Part shown: positions 50,368 to 58,940 of the stretch, piece by piece
Layout of the letters: each line of letters opens with the position of its first letter
How positions within the stretch are numbered: the stretch's first letter is position 1
The notes under the pieces: generated by a model
Seen by the model: the letters and a program-made list of their open reading frames with translations, nothing else
What the model was told of the DNA's origin: nothing
Databases searched by the model: none
DNA from: Actinomadura chibensis NBRC 106107
GTDB lineage: Bacteria; Actinomycetota; Actinomycetes; Streptosporangiales; Streptosporangiaceae
Direction: 5' to 3'
DNA length: 64,000 nt
Assembly: GCF_001552135.1 (NCBI RefSeq)
Contig: NZ_BCQP01000049.1
Coordinates: 1-64,000, forward strand
Made by a program: the position numbers and the translations under genes

Positions 50368-51873
50368 ATGTCGATGCAGAAGGGCGCCAACACCGCGGTG
50401 CCGGTTCCCTCCGTCCGGGTCGAGCTCGGCTGGCAGAGCGGCCCGGGCGTGCCCGACGCGGACGCGTCGGCACTCCTGCTGGCGGACACGGGCCGGGTGC
50501 GTTCGGACGACGACTTCGTCTTCTACAACCAGCCCGCCCACAAGTCGGGCGCGGTCCGGCACGAGGGCAAGCAGCAGGGGCCGACCGTCCTTGACGTCCT
50601 CGCCGTCGACCTGGACCGGGTCGAGCCCGGCATCGACAAGATCGTGATCGCGGCGTCCTCGGACGGCGGCACGTTCGGCCAGTTCCAGGGGCTGTACGTG
50701 CGGGTCGTCGACGCGGCCGCCGGGACGGAGGTCGCCCGGTTCGACAGCCAGGGCGCCACCACCGAGACCGCGTTCGTGCTGGGCGAGCTGTACCGGCGGC
50801 AGGGCGCGTGGAAGTTCCGCGCGGTCGGCCAGGGCTACGACTCGGGCCTCGGCGGCCTGGCCACCGATTTCGGGATCTCGGTCGACGACCCGGGCCAGGC
50901 GGCCCCTCCGCCGCCCCCGCCCGCCCCTCAGCAGCCTCAGACGCCGCCCCCGCCGCCCGGCGGGCAGTTCGCCCCGCCCCCGCCTCCGCCGGGCGGCCAG
51001 TACGCGCCTCCGCCGCCCCCGCCGGGCGGCGGCTACGCGCCGCCGCCCCCGCCCGGGCAGTACACGCCGCCCCCGCCTCCGCCGGGCCAGTACGCCCCGC
51101 CCCCGCCTCCGCCGCCGGGGCAGTACGCCCCGCCGCCTCCCGGTGGGCAGTACACGCCGCCTCCGCCGCCCGGGCAGTACGCGCCCCCGCCTCCGCAGCC
51201 CGGGGCCGTACCGCCGCCGCAGCCGCCGCAGCAGCAGCAGGGCGGTGCGGTGTCGCTGACGAAGAACGCGCCGTCGGTGTCGCTCACCAAGCACGGCGCG
51301 ACGTCCGGCCACATGCGGGTCAACCTGAACTGGACCGCGCGTGAGGGCGTCGCCAAGGGACTGCTCGGCAAGCGCCGCCGCGGGGTCGACCTCGACCTCG
51401 ACCTCTGCTGCCTGTGGGAGCTGCAGGACGGACGCAAGGGCATCATCCACGCGCTCGGTGACATGGGCGCGCTCGACCGCCCGCCCTACATCAAGCTCGA
51501 CAAGGACGACCGCACGGGAGCGATCGAGGCGGGGGAGAACCTCCACATCAACCTCGACCACACCCGCGACTTCAAGCGGATCCTGGTGTTCGCCGAGATC
51601 TACGAGGGCGCCGACGACTTCCGCGGCCTCGGCGCGGTCGCCACGCTGTTCCCGGTGGGCGCGCCGCCCATCGACATGCGCATGGACGACTGCGTCGACG
51701 CCTCCCGCGACGCCGTCCTCGCGCTCATCGAGAACGTCAACGGCGAACTGGTCGTCCGCCGGGAGGGCCGGTTCATCCTCCCGCCGCCCGGACGTCCGCG
51801 CTGGGGGAAGATGACCGTCGACCAGGCCTACAACTGGAACCTGGAGTGGGTCGCGTCCCGCGGTAAGGACTGA
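50368..51873 (+). CDS. TerD-family protein with two Ter domains and proline-rich linker
   Basis: 501 aa. Residues 10-178 are a TerD-like domain (VRVELGWQSGP, ADASALLLADTGRVRSDDDFVFYNQP, FGQFQGLYVRVVDA, GAWKFRAVGQGYDSGLGGLATDFGI). Residues about 180-295 are a linker of repeated PPPPPGGQYAPP units. Residues about 297-501 are a second Ter-type domain resembling TerA (MRVNLNWT, DLDLCCLWELQDGRKG). TerD domains bind calcium and take part in tellurite and phage stress responses. The linker is likely to be disordered. It stands alone; no other ter genes are adjacent, though a TerB gene lies at 36294. Confidence 0.87.
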   Translation: MSMQKGANTAVPVPSVRVELGWQSGPGVPDADASALLLADTGRVRSDDDFVFYNQPAHKSGAVRHEGKQQGPTVLDVLAVDLDRVEPGIDKIVIAASSDGGTFGQFQGLYVRVVDAAAGTEVARFDSQGATTETAFVLGELYRRQGAWKFRAVGQGYDSGLGGLATDFGISVDDPGQAAPPPPPPAPQQPQTPPPPPGGQFAPPPPPPGGQYAPPPPPPGGGYAPPPPPGQYTPPPPPPGQYAPPPPPPPGQYAPPPPGGQYTPPPPPGQYAPPPPQPGAVPPPQPPQQQQGGAVSLTKNAPSVSLTKHGATSGHMRVNLNWTAREGVAKGLLGKRRRGVDLDLDLCCLWELQDGRKGIIHALGDMGALDRPPYIKLDKDDRTGAIEAGENLHINLDHTRDFKRILVFAEIYEGADDFRGLGAVATLFPVGAPPIDMRMDDCVDASRDAVLALIENVNGELVVRREGRFILPPPGRPRWGKMTVDQAYNWNLEWVASRGKD

Positions 51874-51965
51874 CCGTCGGGTTCGCGCACGTGCTAGGCC
51901 GGGCCCGGAACATTGGCTGTTCCTGCCGATTGTCCCGGGCCCGGCGCCGACGGTAGGAACGTCGC

Positions 51966-52628
51966 ATGACTACTCAGCGGCAGTATCCCGTCGTCCCCGC
52001 ACCCCGTTTCGACGTTCCGGCCAGGGAGGCCGCGGAGCGCGCGCGGGCGTTCGCCGACACGATGACGCTGCGCCGCACCGTGCGCGACTTCTCGCCCCAC
52101 CCGGTGCCGCCGGACGTCATCGACCATGCGATCCGCGCCGCCGCGACCGCTCCGAGTGGGGCCAACCTCCAGCCGTGGCGTTTCGTGGTCGTCACCGACC
52201 CCGAGCGCAAGCGGTTGCTCAGGGAGGCCGCGGAGCGGGAGGAGCGCGAGTTCTACGAGCGGCGCGCGTCGGAGGAGTGGCTTGAGGCGTTGGCCCCGCT
52301 GGGCACCGATTGGCGCAAGCCGTTCCTGGAGGACGCCCCCGCGGTCATCATCGTCTTCGAGGTGCACAAGGGGCCGGAGACACCCCGCCCTTACTACGTG
52401 AAGGAGTCGGTGGGCATCGCCGTCGGGTTCCTGTTGGCAGGACTGCACCAGGCCGGTCTGGCGACCCTCACGCACACCCCGAGCCCCATGAGGTTCCTGA
52501 ACGAGGTGTGCGAGCGTCCGCAGGAGGAACGCGCCTACGTCGTGATCCCGGTCGGCTACCCCGCCGATGACGCGATGGTCCCCGACATCACCCGCAAGCC
52601 GGTGGACGAGGTCATCGTCCGCCTCTGA
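51966..52628 (+). CDS. Nitroreductase-fold flavoprotein, iodotyrosine deiodinase-like
   Basis: 220 aa. The FMN motifs are RRTVRDFSPHP and AATAPSGANLQPWRFVVV. The lid has E93, Y97 and K118, the same 4- and 21-residue spacing as the Glu-Tyr-Lys substrate clamp of vertebrate IYD. The segment VPVGYPADDA-like (PVGYPADDAMVPDITRKPVDEV) also matches IYD's C-terminus. IYD proteins remove halogen from halotyrosines using FMN. The family link is strong, but the natural substrate in this organism is unknown. Confidence 0.85.
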   Translation: MTTQRQYPVVPAPRFDVPAREAAERARAFADTMTLRRTVRDFSPHPVPPDVIDHAIRAAATAPSGANLQPWRFVVVTDPERKRLLREAAEREEREFYERRASEEWLEALAPLGTDWRKPFLEDAPAVIIVFEVHKGPETPRPYYVKESVGIAVGFLLAGLHQAGLATLTHTPSPMRFLNEVCERPQEERAYVVIPVGYPADDAMVPDITRKPVDEVIVRL

Positions 52629-52662
52629 CCCCGGCAGGGCCCCGATTCCGGCGGGGCCGCCG

Positions 52663-53295
52663 TCAGGCGGCCTTCACGGCGTCGGCCAGCTTCTTGTCGC
52701 GCGCGACCCGCACCAGGGCGGCGCTCAGCCGCGCGAGGTCCTTGTCGGGCACCTGGGACGCGAGCCGGTCGGCCTCGGTCGGGAGGCCGATCCGCTCGGC
52801 GCCCTTCTTCACCTGGCCGTCCACGTAAGGGCGGAGCCAGGGCCAGATGGCCTGCGCCTCGCGGCAGAAGATGTCCACTCCGGTGGGGCCGATGCCGGGG
52901 AACTCCTGGAGCAGTTCGGCCGCCTTCTCGGGGTCGCGCCCGGCCTCGACGGCGAGTCGCCGGAGGTCGCCCTTGTACTTGTCCTGGACGAGGTCGGCGA
53001 CGTCGCCCAGCCGGGACGCGGTGCTCTCGTCGTACCGGACGTAGTGGCCGCGTCCGAGGGCGTCGACCCGTTCCTGCCAGGTCAGCTTGCTCATGCCGCG
53101 CGGGGTGCCGCCCCCGGCGTCGAACAGTTCGCGCGCCGCCGCCATGGCGATGTCCGACGAGATGCGCGCACTGAGCAGGTTGGCCAGGACGAGCAGCTTG
53201 AACAACGCGGCCGGCTGGTCCTTCAGCGTGATGCCCGCCTCCGCGGCGAACGTCTCGCCCGACTTGTTCAGCAGTTTCTTCACAACGGCGTCCAT
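52663..53295 (-). CDS. HhH-GPD family endonuclease homologue
   Basis: 210 aa. It has the helix-hairpin-helix of endonuclease III-type glycosylases (LLQEFPGIGPTGVDIFCREAQAI) and the following Asp (WPWLRPYVDGQV). The Lys that endonuclease III uses for its lyase reaction is replaced (GIGPTG instead of GVGRKT), and the C-terminal Fe-S Cys set is missing. It may be a monofunctional glycosylase or a structure-binding protein. ATG 53295 has GGGAGG 9 nt upstream. Convergent with the nitroreductase gene. Confidence 0.8.
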   Translation of the reverse strand: MDAVVKKLLNKSGETFAAEAGITLKDQPAALFKLLVLANLLSARISSDIAMAAARELFDAGGGTPRGMSKLTWQERVDALGRGHYVRYDESTASRLGDVADLVQDKYKGDLRRLAVEAGRDPEKAAELLQEFPGIGPTGVDIFCREAQAIWPWLRPYVDGQVKKGAERIGLPTEADRLASQVPDKDLARLSAALVRVARDKKLADAVKAA

Positions 53296-53368
53296 GGCGT
53301 GCACCTCCCGTTGGGGCCGCCCCTACCCGGGTCGGCGGAGATGACTCATGTGCGGACGCCGAACCCGG

Positions 53369-54148
53369 TCACAGGAGGCTGAGCTGACCTTCGCCTGCGA
53401 GCGGGTCGCGGTGCTTCTTCAGGTGCTTCCAGCGCGGGAGGTCGTCCAGGTAGGACCACGACATCCGGTGATGCGGGGTCGGCCCGGACTCCTCAAGGGC
53501 CTTCTGGTGGACGGGCGACGGATATCCCGCACTGTCCGCGAACCCGTATCCGGGGAATTCGCCGTCGAGCGCCGCCATGAGACCGTCGCGGTGGACTTTC
53601 GCCAAGACGGAGGCGGCGGCGACACTGACCGAGCGCTGGTCGGCCTTCACCTCGCAGCGCACCCGCCAGGGGCGGCTCAGGAAATCGTGCTTTCCGTCCA
53701 GGATGACCACGTCCGGGGTGACGGGCAGCGCCTCCAGTGCCCGAACGGCCGCGCGGCGCAGCGCCTCCGTCATTCCCACGGCGTCGATCTCCTCTGGACC
53801 GGAAGCGCCGATGGCGTAACCGGAAAGCCACCCAGAGAGGACTTCGGCGAACGCCTCGCGATGGGTTTCGGTGAGCAGTTTCGAGTCGGTCAGGCCGATG
53901 GTCTTCTTGCCGCGCCCCTGGAGGACGGGCGGGGGAGTCAGGTCGGTGACCGCCGCGCACACCACGACGGGGCCAGCCCAGGCGCCGCGTCCCACCTCGT
54001 CCACTCCGGCTATGCGGATCTTGCGACCCGCTTGTGACATGGCCTGGAGTTCGTCCTCGATCTCGTAGCCCGCTACGCGCGACACCGTCCTGGCCGTATC
54101 GGCGGGGCCGGAGGCCAGTCCGGGCAGGGCACGGGTGGAGTCGGTCAA
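53369..54148 (-). CDS. rnhB: Ribonuclease HII
   Basis: 259 aa. The catalytic set is visible: IAGVDEVGRGAWAGPVV (Asp and Glu), VILDGKHDFL (Asp), and the later acidic site in PGYGFADSAGYPSPVH. It cuts RNA from RNA/DNA hybrids and removes misincorporated ribonucleotides. The first 36 residues are poorly conserved; TTG 54148 is kept because GAGGAGATCCC directly precedes it, and ATG 54040 is the alternative. It is convergent with the endonuclease gene region and divergent from the tandem AAA gene. Confidence 0.93.
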   Translation of the reverse strand: MTDSTRALPGLASGPADTARTVSRVAGYEIEDELQAMSQAGRKIRIAGVDEVGRGAWAGPVVVCAAVTDLTPPPVLQGRGKKTIGLTDSKLLTETHREAFAEVLSGWLSGYAIGASGPEEIDAVGMTEALRRAAVRALEALPVTPDVVILDGKHDFLSRPWRVRCEVKADQRSVSVAAASVLAKVHRDGLMAALDGEFPGYGFADSAGYPSPVHQKALEESGPTPHHRMSWSYLDDLPRWKHLKKHRDPLAGEGQLSLL

Positions 54149-54427
54149 GGGATCTCCTCAGGGGCCGTCCAAGGGATGCGCCTCGGGGACGCGGCGCGCC
54201 TCCAAATCGTAGGGTCCCCGCCGCCGTCCGCGCCGAAGGCGTGGCGGCGGCGCGACGAATTCGGCCGGAGTCGGCTGCGAGTCCTGAACGGGCACTTCTG
54301 GACAGTCCAAATGTCCTGGTCTCGGGACCGGCGTTTCCCTGTCCCGCAGCAGTTCGGCGGGCGTGACACCAACGAACCGGGCGCGGGGAGTCCCGTTCCG
54401 GGCGGTCCTGCGCTTTACTCGCTTCTG
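54149..54427. other. Intergenic region upstream of tandem AAA gene
   Basis: 279 bases with the divergent promoters. The frame of the AAA gene is open back to 54176, but no homology appears upstream of ATG 54428. The middle part (54280-54320) is AT-richer and probably holds the promoter. Confidence 0.5.
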
Positions 54428-57028
54428 ATGGCTTTGTTCGGCAGGTCCCGCTCCCGCCCGGCGAAGGACGCCGCGGCACGGGATCTTTTCGAGCGCCTTC
54501 GTTGGCGCTATTTCCAGATCACCCCGGGCGTCCGTTTCCTGGCCGGGGTGCTGTTCGTCGCGCTCGCGCTGTCGGGCGCGATCGTGCTCGGCGGCCCGAT
54601 CCTCGCCACGGCGGCGTTCGCGGTGGTCCTGCTCGTCGTCGTCCACCTGACCCTGCGCTCGCCCACGGGAATGGCACTCGTCACCGTGGTGGTCGCCTGG
54701 CTCACGCTGTCGATCCCGCTGGGCGGGCTCTACCCGGACGAGGACCGACCGCCGTACCTGCGTCCCGACCTCCTCTTGGCCTTGCTCGCCCTACCGGTGG
54801 CGTTCATCGCGTTCCGGTTGCGCGGGTACACGCCATGGCGAACCGCACTCATCGCGCTGGGCGGAGCCGGTGCGGCCGCGGCCGCGCTGGCGCATCCGCT
54901 GCCGCAGGCGAGCGCGGCACCGGCCTGGGCGGCGGCCCTCGCGGTCCTCGTCTACCGGTGGGACCGGGCGCGCCGCACGGTGCCCGCGGAGGCGTACGAG
55001 ACCGGATGGGTGCAGGAACAGGCCGGACCCAAGGGGGACGCAGGCGTGGGGCCGCGCAAGCATCAGTCGGGCAACGACAAGCGGGATCGGCCTGAGAAGG
55101 CCGACCGGCCGGGGCGGTCCGGCAGGCCCGACCGGCGGAACTCCGACGGGCGGAACTCCGACGAGGACGACGCGGGCGTCGCCGCGGCCGTGCCCGCGGG
55201 CCATGGGCAGCGCGCCGCCGCGCAGGCGGCCGAGGCCGCCGCCGCTCCGGAGCGCACCGTCCCGGGGGAGACCCGGAAGGAGAACACTCCGGAGATCTCC
55301 GTGGCGGAGGCGCTCGCCGAACTGGAGGCGATGATCGGGCTCGAACCGGTCAAGCGCCAGGTCCGCTCTATCGCCGCGTCCATCGAGGCGGCGCATATGC
55401 GGGCCGCCGCCGGGGTGCCCACAGAGAAACCGATGCGGCACTTCGTGTTCGTGGGTCCGCCCGGTACGGGCAAGACCACCGTGGCACGCGTGCTCGCCAA
55501 AATCTTCTATGCCTTCGGGCTGCTGCCTGAGCCGACGTTGGTCGAAGCCCACCGCGCGGATCTCGTCGGTGAGTTCCTTGGGGCCACCGCCCTGAAGACC
55601 AACCGGCTCGTCGACTCCGCACTGGGCGGGGTGCTGTTCATCGACGAGGCGTACAGCCTGGCCAACTCCGCCGAAGGGCAGCCCGACCGGTTCGGTGACG
55701 AGGCCGTGCAGACACTGCTCAAACGCGCCGAGGACGACCGCGACAACCTCGTCATCATCCTGGCGGGATACGACGCGCAGATGGCCGAGTTCCTCGACTC
55801 CAACCCCGGCCTCGCGTCGCGGTTCGGCACGCGCGTGCATTTCCCGTCGTACCGTCCGACGGAACTGCTGCAGATCGCCGATTACCACACCGGCCTCCGG
55901 GAGGACCGGCTCGACGCGGAGGCCCGGCAGAGGCTTGCCGAACGTTTCGAGGAGGTCGAACGGCGCGGCATCGTCGACGAACTGGGCAACGGACGGTTCG
56001 TCCGGTCGCTGACGGAGGCGGCGGCGCGCGCGCGGGACGTGCGGGTGGTCGACGCCGTGTCCGCGTCCGGCGTGCCCGCGCGGCCCAGCGCCGACGACCT
56101 CGTCACCCTGCGCGCCGCGGACGTCGAGGCCGCGTTCGCCGAGGTCACCGAGCGGTACCGGGGCTACGCCGAGACCCCGACGCTGGACGAGGCGCTCGGC
56201 TCGCTCGCCGCGATGATCGGGCTCGAACCGGTGAAACGGCAGGTCAGGGAGATCGCCGCGCAGCTCCAGGTCGCCCGGATGCGGCAGGAGCAGGGCCTCG
56301 TGACCCGCCCGCCGACCCGGCACTTCGTGTTCACCGGACCGCCCGGCACCGGTAAGACGACCGTCGCCCGCGTGCTCGGCCGCATCTTCGCCGCGTCCGG
56401 GCTGCTCGCCCGCCCGGAAGTGGTCGAGGCCCAGCGCGCCGACCTCGTTGGCGAGCATCTGGGGGCGACGGCTCTCAAGACGAACAAAGTCATCGACTCC
56501 GCCCTGGGCGGCGTCCTTTTCGTGGACGAGGCGTACTCGCTCAGCAATCCGGGCTACTCGGGCGGGGACGCCTTCGGCGCCGAAGCGGTGCAGACCCTCC
56601 TCAAGCGCGCCGAGGACGACCGCGACCGGCTCGTCGTCGTCCTCGCCGGTTACGAGGACGACATGAACCGGTTCCTGTCGTCCAACCCTGGGCTCGCGTC
56701 ACGGTTCGACGTCCGGGTCGACTTCCCCTCCTACGGGCCTGACGAACTGCTGCGCATCGCACAGCTCATCGCCGAGGAGGGGGGCGACCACTGGGAAGAA
56801 CGCGCCTTGGACGACCTCGCCCTCGTGTTCCAGCGTGTTTGCGGCGCGGGACGCATAGACGAATTGGGCAACGGACGCTTCGCCCGGTCGCTGTACGAGA
56901 AGGCGTGCGCGTGCAGGGCGCTGCGTGCGGCCGGTCTGGGCGACGCCGCCACGACCGATGACCTGACCGTCCTCACCGCCGAGGACGTACGCGACGCCTT
57001 CGCCGACCTCGCCCACCGCCTGGCCTGA
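54428..57028 (+). CDS. Membrane-anchored tandem CbbX/SpoVK-type AAA ATPase
   Basis: 866 aa. Residues about 34-180 hold four or more hydrophobic segments (FLAGVLFVALALSGAIVL, ATAAFAVVLLVVVHL, MALVTVVVAWLTL, DLLLALLALPVAFIAF). A charged disordered linker follows (205-290, RPEKADRPGRSGRPDRRNSD). AAA domain 1 starts near 291 with AMIGLEPVKRQVR, Walker A GPPGTGKT at 343-350 and Walker B FIDEAYSL; AAA domain 2 starts near 579 with the same layout, Walker A near 636. Both domains keep Walker motifs. Domains of this kind remodel partner proteins; the partner here is unknown. Confidence 0.88.
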   Translation: MALFGRSRSRPAKDAAARDLFERLRWRYFQITPGVRFLAGVLFVALALSGAIVLGGPILATAAFAVVLLVVVHLTLRSPTGMALVTVVVAWLTLSIPLGGLYPDEDRPPYLRPDLLLALLALPVAFIAFRLRGYTPWRTALIALGGAGAAAAALAHPLPQASAAPAWAAALAVLVYRWDRARRTVPAEAYETGWVQEQAGPKGDAGVGPRKHQSGNDKRDRPEKADRPGRSGRPDRRNSDGRNSDEDDAGVAAAVPAGHGQRAAAQAAEAAAAPERTVPGETRKENTPEISVAEALAELEAMIGLEPVKRQVRSIAASIEAAHMRAAAGVPTEKPMRHFVFVGPPGTGKTTVARVLAKIFYAFGLLPEPTLVEAHRADLVGEFLGATALKTNRLVDSALGGVLFIDEAYSLANSAEGQPDRFGDEAVQTLLKRAEDDRDNLVIILAGYDAQMAEFLDSNPGLASRFGTRVHFPSYRPTELLQIADYHTGLREDRLDAEARQRLAERFEEVERRGIVDELGNGRFVRSLTEAAARARDVRVVDAVSASGVPARPSADDLVTLRAADVEAAFAEVTERYRGYAETPTLDEALGSLAAMIGLEPVKRQVREIAAQLQVARMRQEQGLVTRPPTRHFVFTGPPGTGKTTVARVLGRIFAASGLLARPEVVEAQRADLVGEHLGATALKTNKVIDSALGGVLFVDEAYSLSNPGYSGGDAFGAEAVQTLLKRAEDDRDRLVVVLAGYEDDMNRFLSSNPGLASRFDVRVDFPSYGPDELLRIAQLIAEEGGDHWEERALDDLALVFQRVCGAGRIDELGNGRFARSLYEKACACRALRAAGLGDAATTDDLTVLTAEDVRDAFADLAHRLA

Positions 57029-57090
57029 CCCCGGGCGTGTTCTCTGTTCGGGGGCGTGTTCTGTCCGGGGCGTGCGCTGTAATCGAGGGC

Positions 57091-58176
57091 ATGACCTCGG
57101 TGACATGGGCGCAGGTGCTGGCCTGGCGGATGCGGCGGCAGTTCATCGAACGCCCCGGGGACGTGACGGCGGTTCAGATAGCGCGGCGCTTGGCGGGAGT
57201 CCAGGCGCAGGTCGCCTCCGCCGCGGAACTCGCCGTGGCGGTACGGCGAACAACCCCGGAGCCAGGGGCCGTGGCACGGGCGCTGACCGACGAACGCACC
57301 CTCGTCAAGACGTGGGCCATGCGCGGAACCCTGCACGTGCTCCCCGCCGAAGAGGCGGCCGCCTATCTCGCCCTGTGCGCCACGGCCCGCCCCTGGAAGA
57401 AGGCGAGCTGGCAGAAGACCTTCGGAGCGACCCCAGCCGATCTGGAGGAGATCGCGGCCGCCGCGACCGACGCCCTGTCGGGCGGAGCGGCACTCACCCG
57501 CGAGGAACTCACCACGGCGGTGGTCGACGAGACCGGGTCGCAGCATCTCGCCGAGGTACTCGGGTCGGGCTGGGGGACGCTGCTCAAGCCGCTCGCCTGG
57601 TGGGGTGTGCTCTGCTACGGGCCTCCGCAGGGCACGCGCGTGACGTTCACCTCGCCGGGGCGCTGGCTGCCCGGCTGGACGGGGATCCCCTCGGTGGAGG
57701 ACGCCGCCCGCACGGTCGTCCACGCGTTCGTCGGCGCGCATGGGCCCGCCACCCCTGACATGTTCGACAACTGGTTGATGCGCAAGACGAGCCGCAAGAA
57801 GGACGTCAAGGAATGGTTCGCCGCTGCGCAGGAGGGCCTGTCCACCGTCGAAGTGGAGGGCGCGCAGATGTACGTACTGGAAGAACACCGTGATGAGCTC
57901 CTGGCTACCGAGCCGAGCACGTCTGTGCGGCTGCTGGGCGCGTTCGACCAGTACGTCCTCGGGGCCGGGACGGGGGCGACCTATCTGGTGCCCGCCGAAC
58001 GCCGCAAGGAGGTCAGCCGGGCCGCGGGATGGATCTCACCCGTGGTCGTGTACGAGGGGCGAGTGGCGGGCGTCTGGGAGGCCAAGGACGGTGACATCGC
58101 CGTGACCACGTTCGAGGACGTCCCCGCCGCGCCGCTCAAGGACGAGGTCGCCCGCATGCGCGCTCTGCTGGCCTGA
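57091..58176 (+). CDS. Winged-helix DNA glycosylase, AlkZ-like (HTH_42)
   Basis: 361 aa of the HTH_42 family. The N-terminal LAGVQAQVASAAELAVAVR carries Q38-A-Q40, the QxQ catalytic pattern of Streptomyces AlkZ, which unhooks azinomycin interstrand cross-links and related lesions. Further landmarks are TWAMRGTLHVLPAEEAAAY and LRFG-like turns (VRLLGAFDQYVLG). Many actinomycetes carry such proteins outside biosynthetic clusters as general resistance factors. No cluster is present here. The gene follows the AAA gene by 62 bp on the same strand. Confidence 0.85.
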   Translation: MTSVTWAQVLAWRMRRQFIERPGDVTAVQIARRLAGVQAQVASAAELAVAVRRTTPEPGAVARALTDERTLVKTWAMRGTLHVLPAEEAAAYLALCATARPWKKASWQKTFGATPADLEEIAAAATDALSGGAALTREELTTAVVDETGSQHLAEVLGSGWGTLLKPLAWWGVLCYGPPQGTRVTFTSPGRWLPGWTGIPSVEDAARTVVHAFVGAHGPATPDMFDNWLMRKTSRKKDVKEWFAAAQEGLSTVEVEGAQMYVLEEHRDELLATEPSTSVRLLGAFDQYVLGAGTGATYLVPAERRKEVSRAAGWISPVVVYEGRVAGVWEAKDGDIAVTTFEDVPAAPLKDEVARMRALLA

Positions 58177-58235
58177 CGGGGTTCGATCCAGGGCGCGCGT
58201 AACGATCCGAAAGCGCTCGTCTAGCGTGACCGACC

Positions 58236-58940
58236 ATGGACGAGCGGGAAACACGGGACGATCCGGTCGAGTACCGGCAGGAGCGCTACAAGCCGCCGGA
58301 GGGCGCGGCGGAGATCCTGCTGATCCGGCACGGCGCGTCCGAGCCCGCCCGTCCGGACCGCCCGTTCCCGCTCGTGGACGGCCAGGGCGATCCCGCGCTC
58401 GCCCCCGAGGGCCGTCACCAGGCCGACCGTGTCGGTGACCGGCTCGCGGAGGAGCGCATCGACGCCGTCTACGTGACGCCCCTGCGCCGCACCGCGCAGA
58501 CCGCCGCGCCCCTGGCGCGCAGGCTCGGGTTGGAGCCGCGCGTCGAGCGCGGCATGCGCGAGGTGTACCTCGGCGAATGGGAGGGCGGCCTGTTCCGGAA
58601 GAAGGTCGCGGAGAACGATCCGGTGGCGCAGCGGATGTTCGCCGAAGAGCGCTGGGACGTCATTCCCGGCGCCGAATCGAACGAGGCGTTCGTCGCGCGG
58701 ATCGACGAGGCCCTCACCCGCCTGGCGGAGGTCCACGCGGGCGGGCGCATAGCCGTGTTCACCCACGGCGGGGTGATCGCGCAGGCGCTCGCGTCCGCGA
58801 CCGGGGCGAGGCCGTTCGCCTTCATGACGCCCGACAACGGCTCGGTCTCGCGGCTGGTGAGGCTCGGGGGCGTGTCGTCCATTCGGGGCTTCAACGACGT
58901 GTCGCATCTGGAATGGTCCGCGCCCGCCCCTTTGACCTAG
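58236..58940 (+). CDS. Histidine phosphatase superfamily protein
   Basis: 234 aa. The catalytic phosphohistidine motif is ILLIRHGASEPAR near residue 28. Later conserved parts are YVTPLRRTAQTAAPLARRLG, the acidic GMREVYLGEWEGG and the second His in VFTHGGVIAQAL. Family members are phosphatases or mutases for sugars, phosphoserine or other small phosphates. The substrate is open. It is convergent with pxpC: its stop overlaps the pxpC stop by 4 bp (58937-58940). Confidence 0.92.
   Translation: MDERETRDDPVEYRQERYKPPEGAAEILLIRHGASEPARPDRPFPLVDGQGDPALAPEGRHQADRVGDRLAEERIDAVYVTPLRRTAQTAAPLARRLGLEPRVERGMREVYLGEWEGGLFRKKVAENDPVAQRMFAEERWDVIPGAESNEAFVARIDEALTRLAEVHAGGRIAVFTHGGVIAQALASATGARPFAFMTPDNGSVSRLVRLGGVSSIRGFNDVSHLEWSAPAPLT

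Noticed and set aside
54176..54427. N-terminal extension of the tandem AAA protein
   Set aside because: The frame is open but encodes basic, unconserved sequence, and the natural start with a following membrane domain is ATG 54428.
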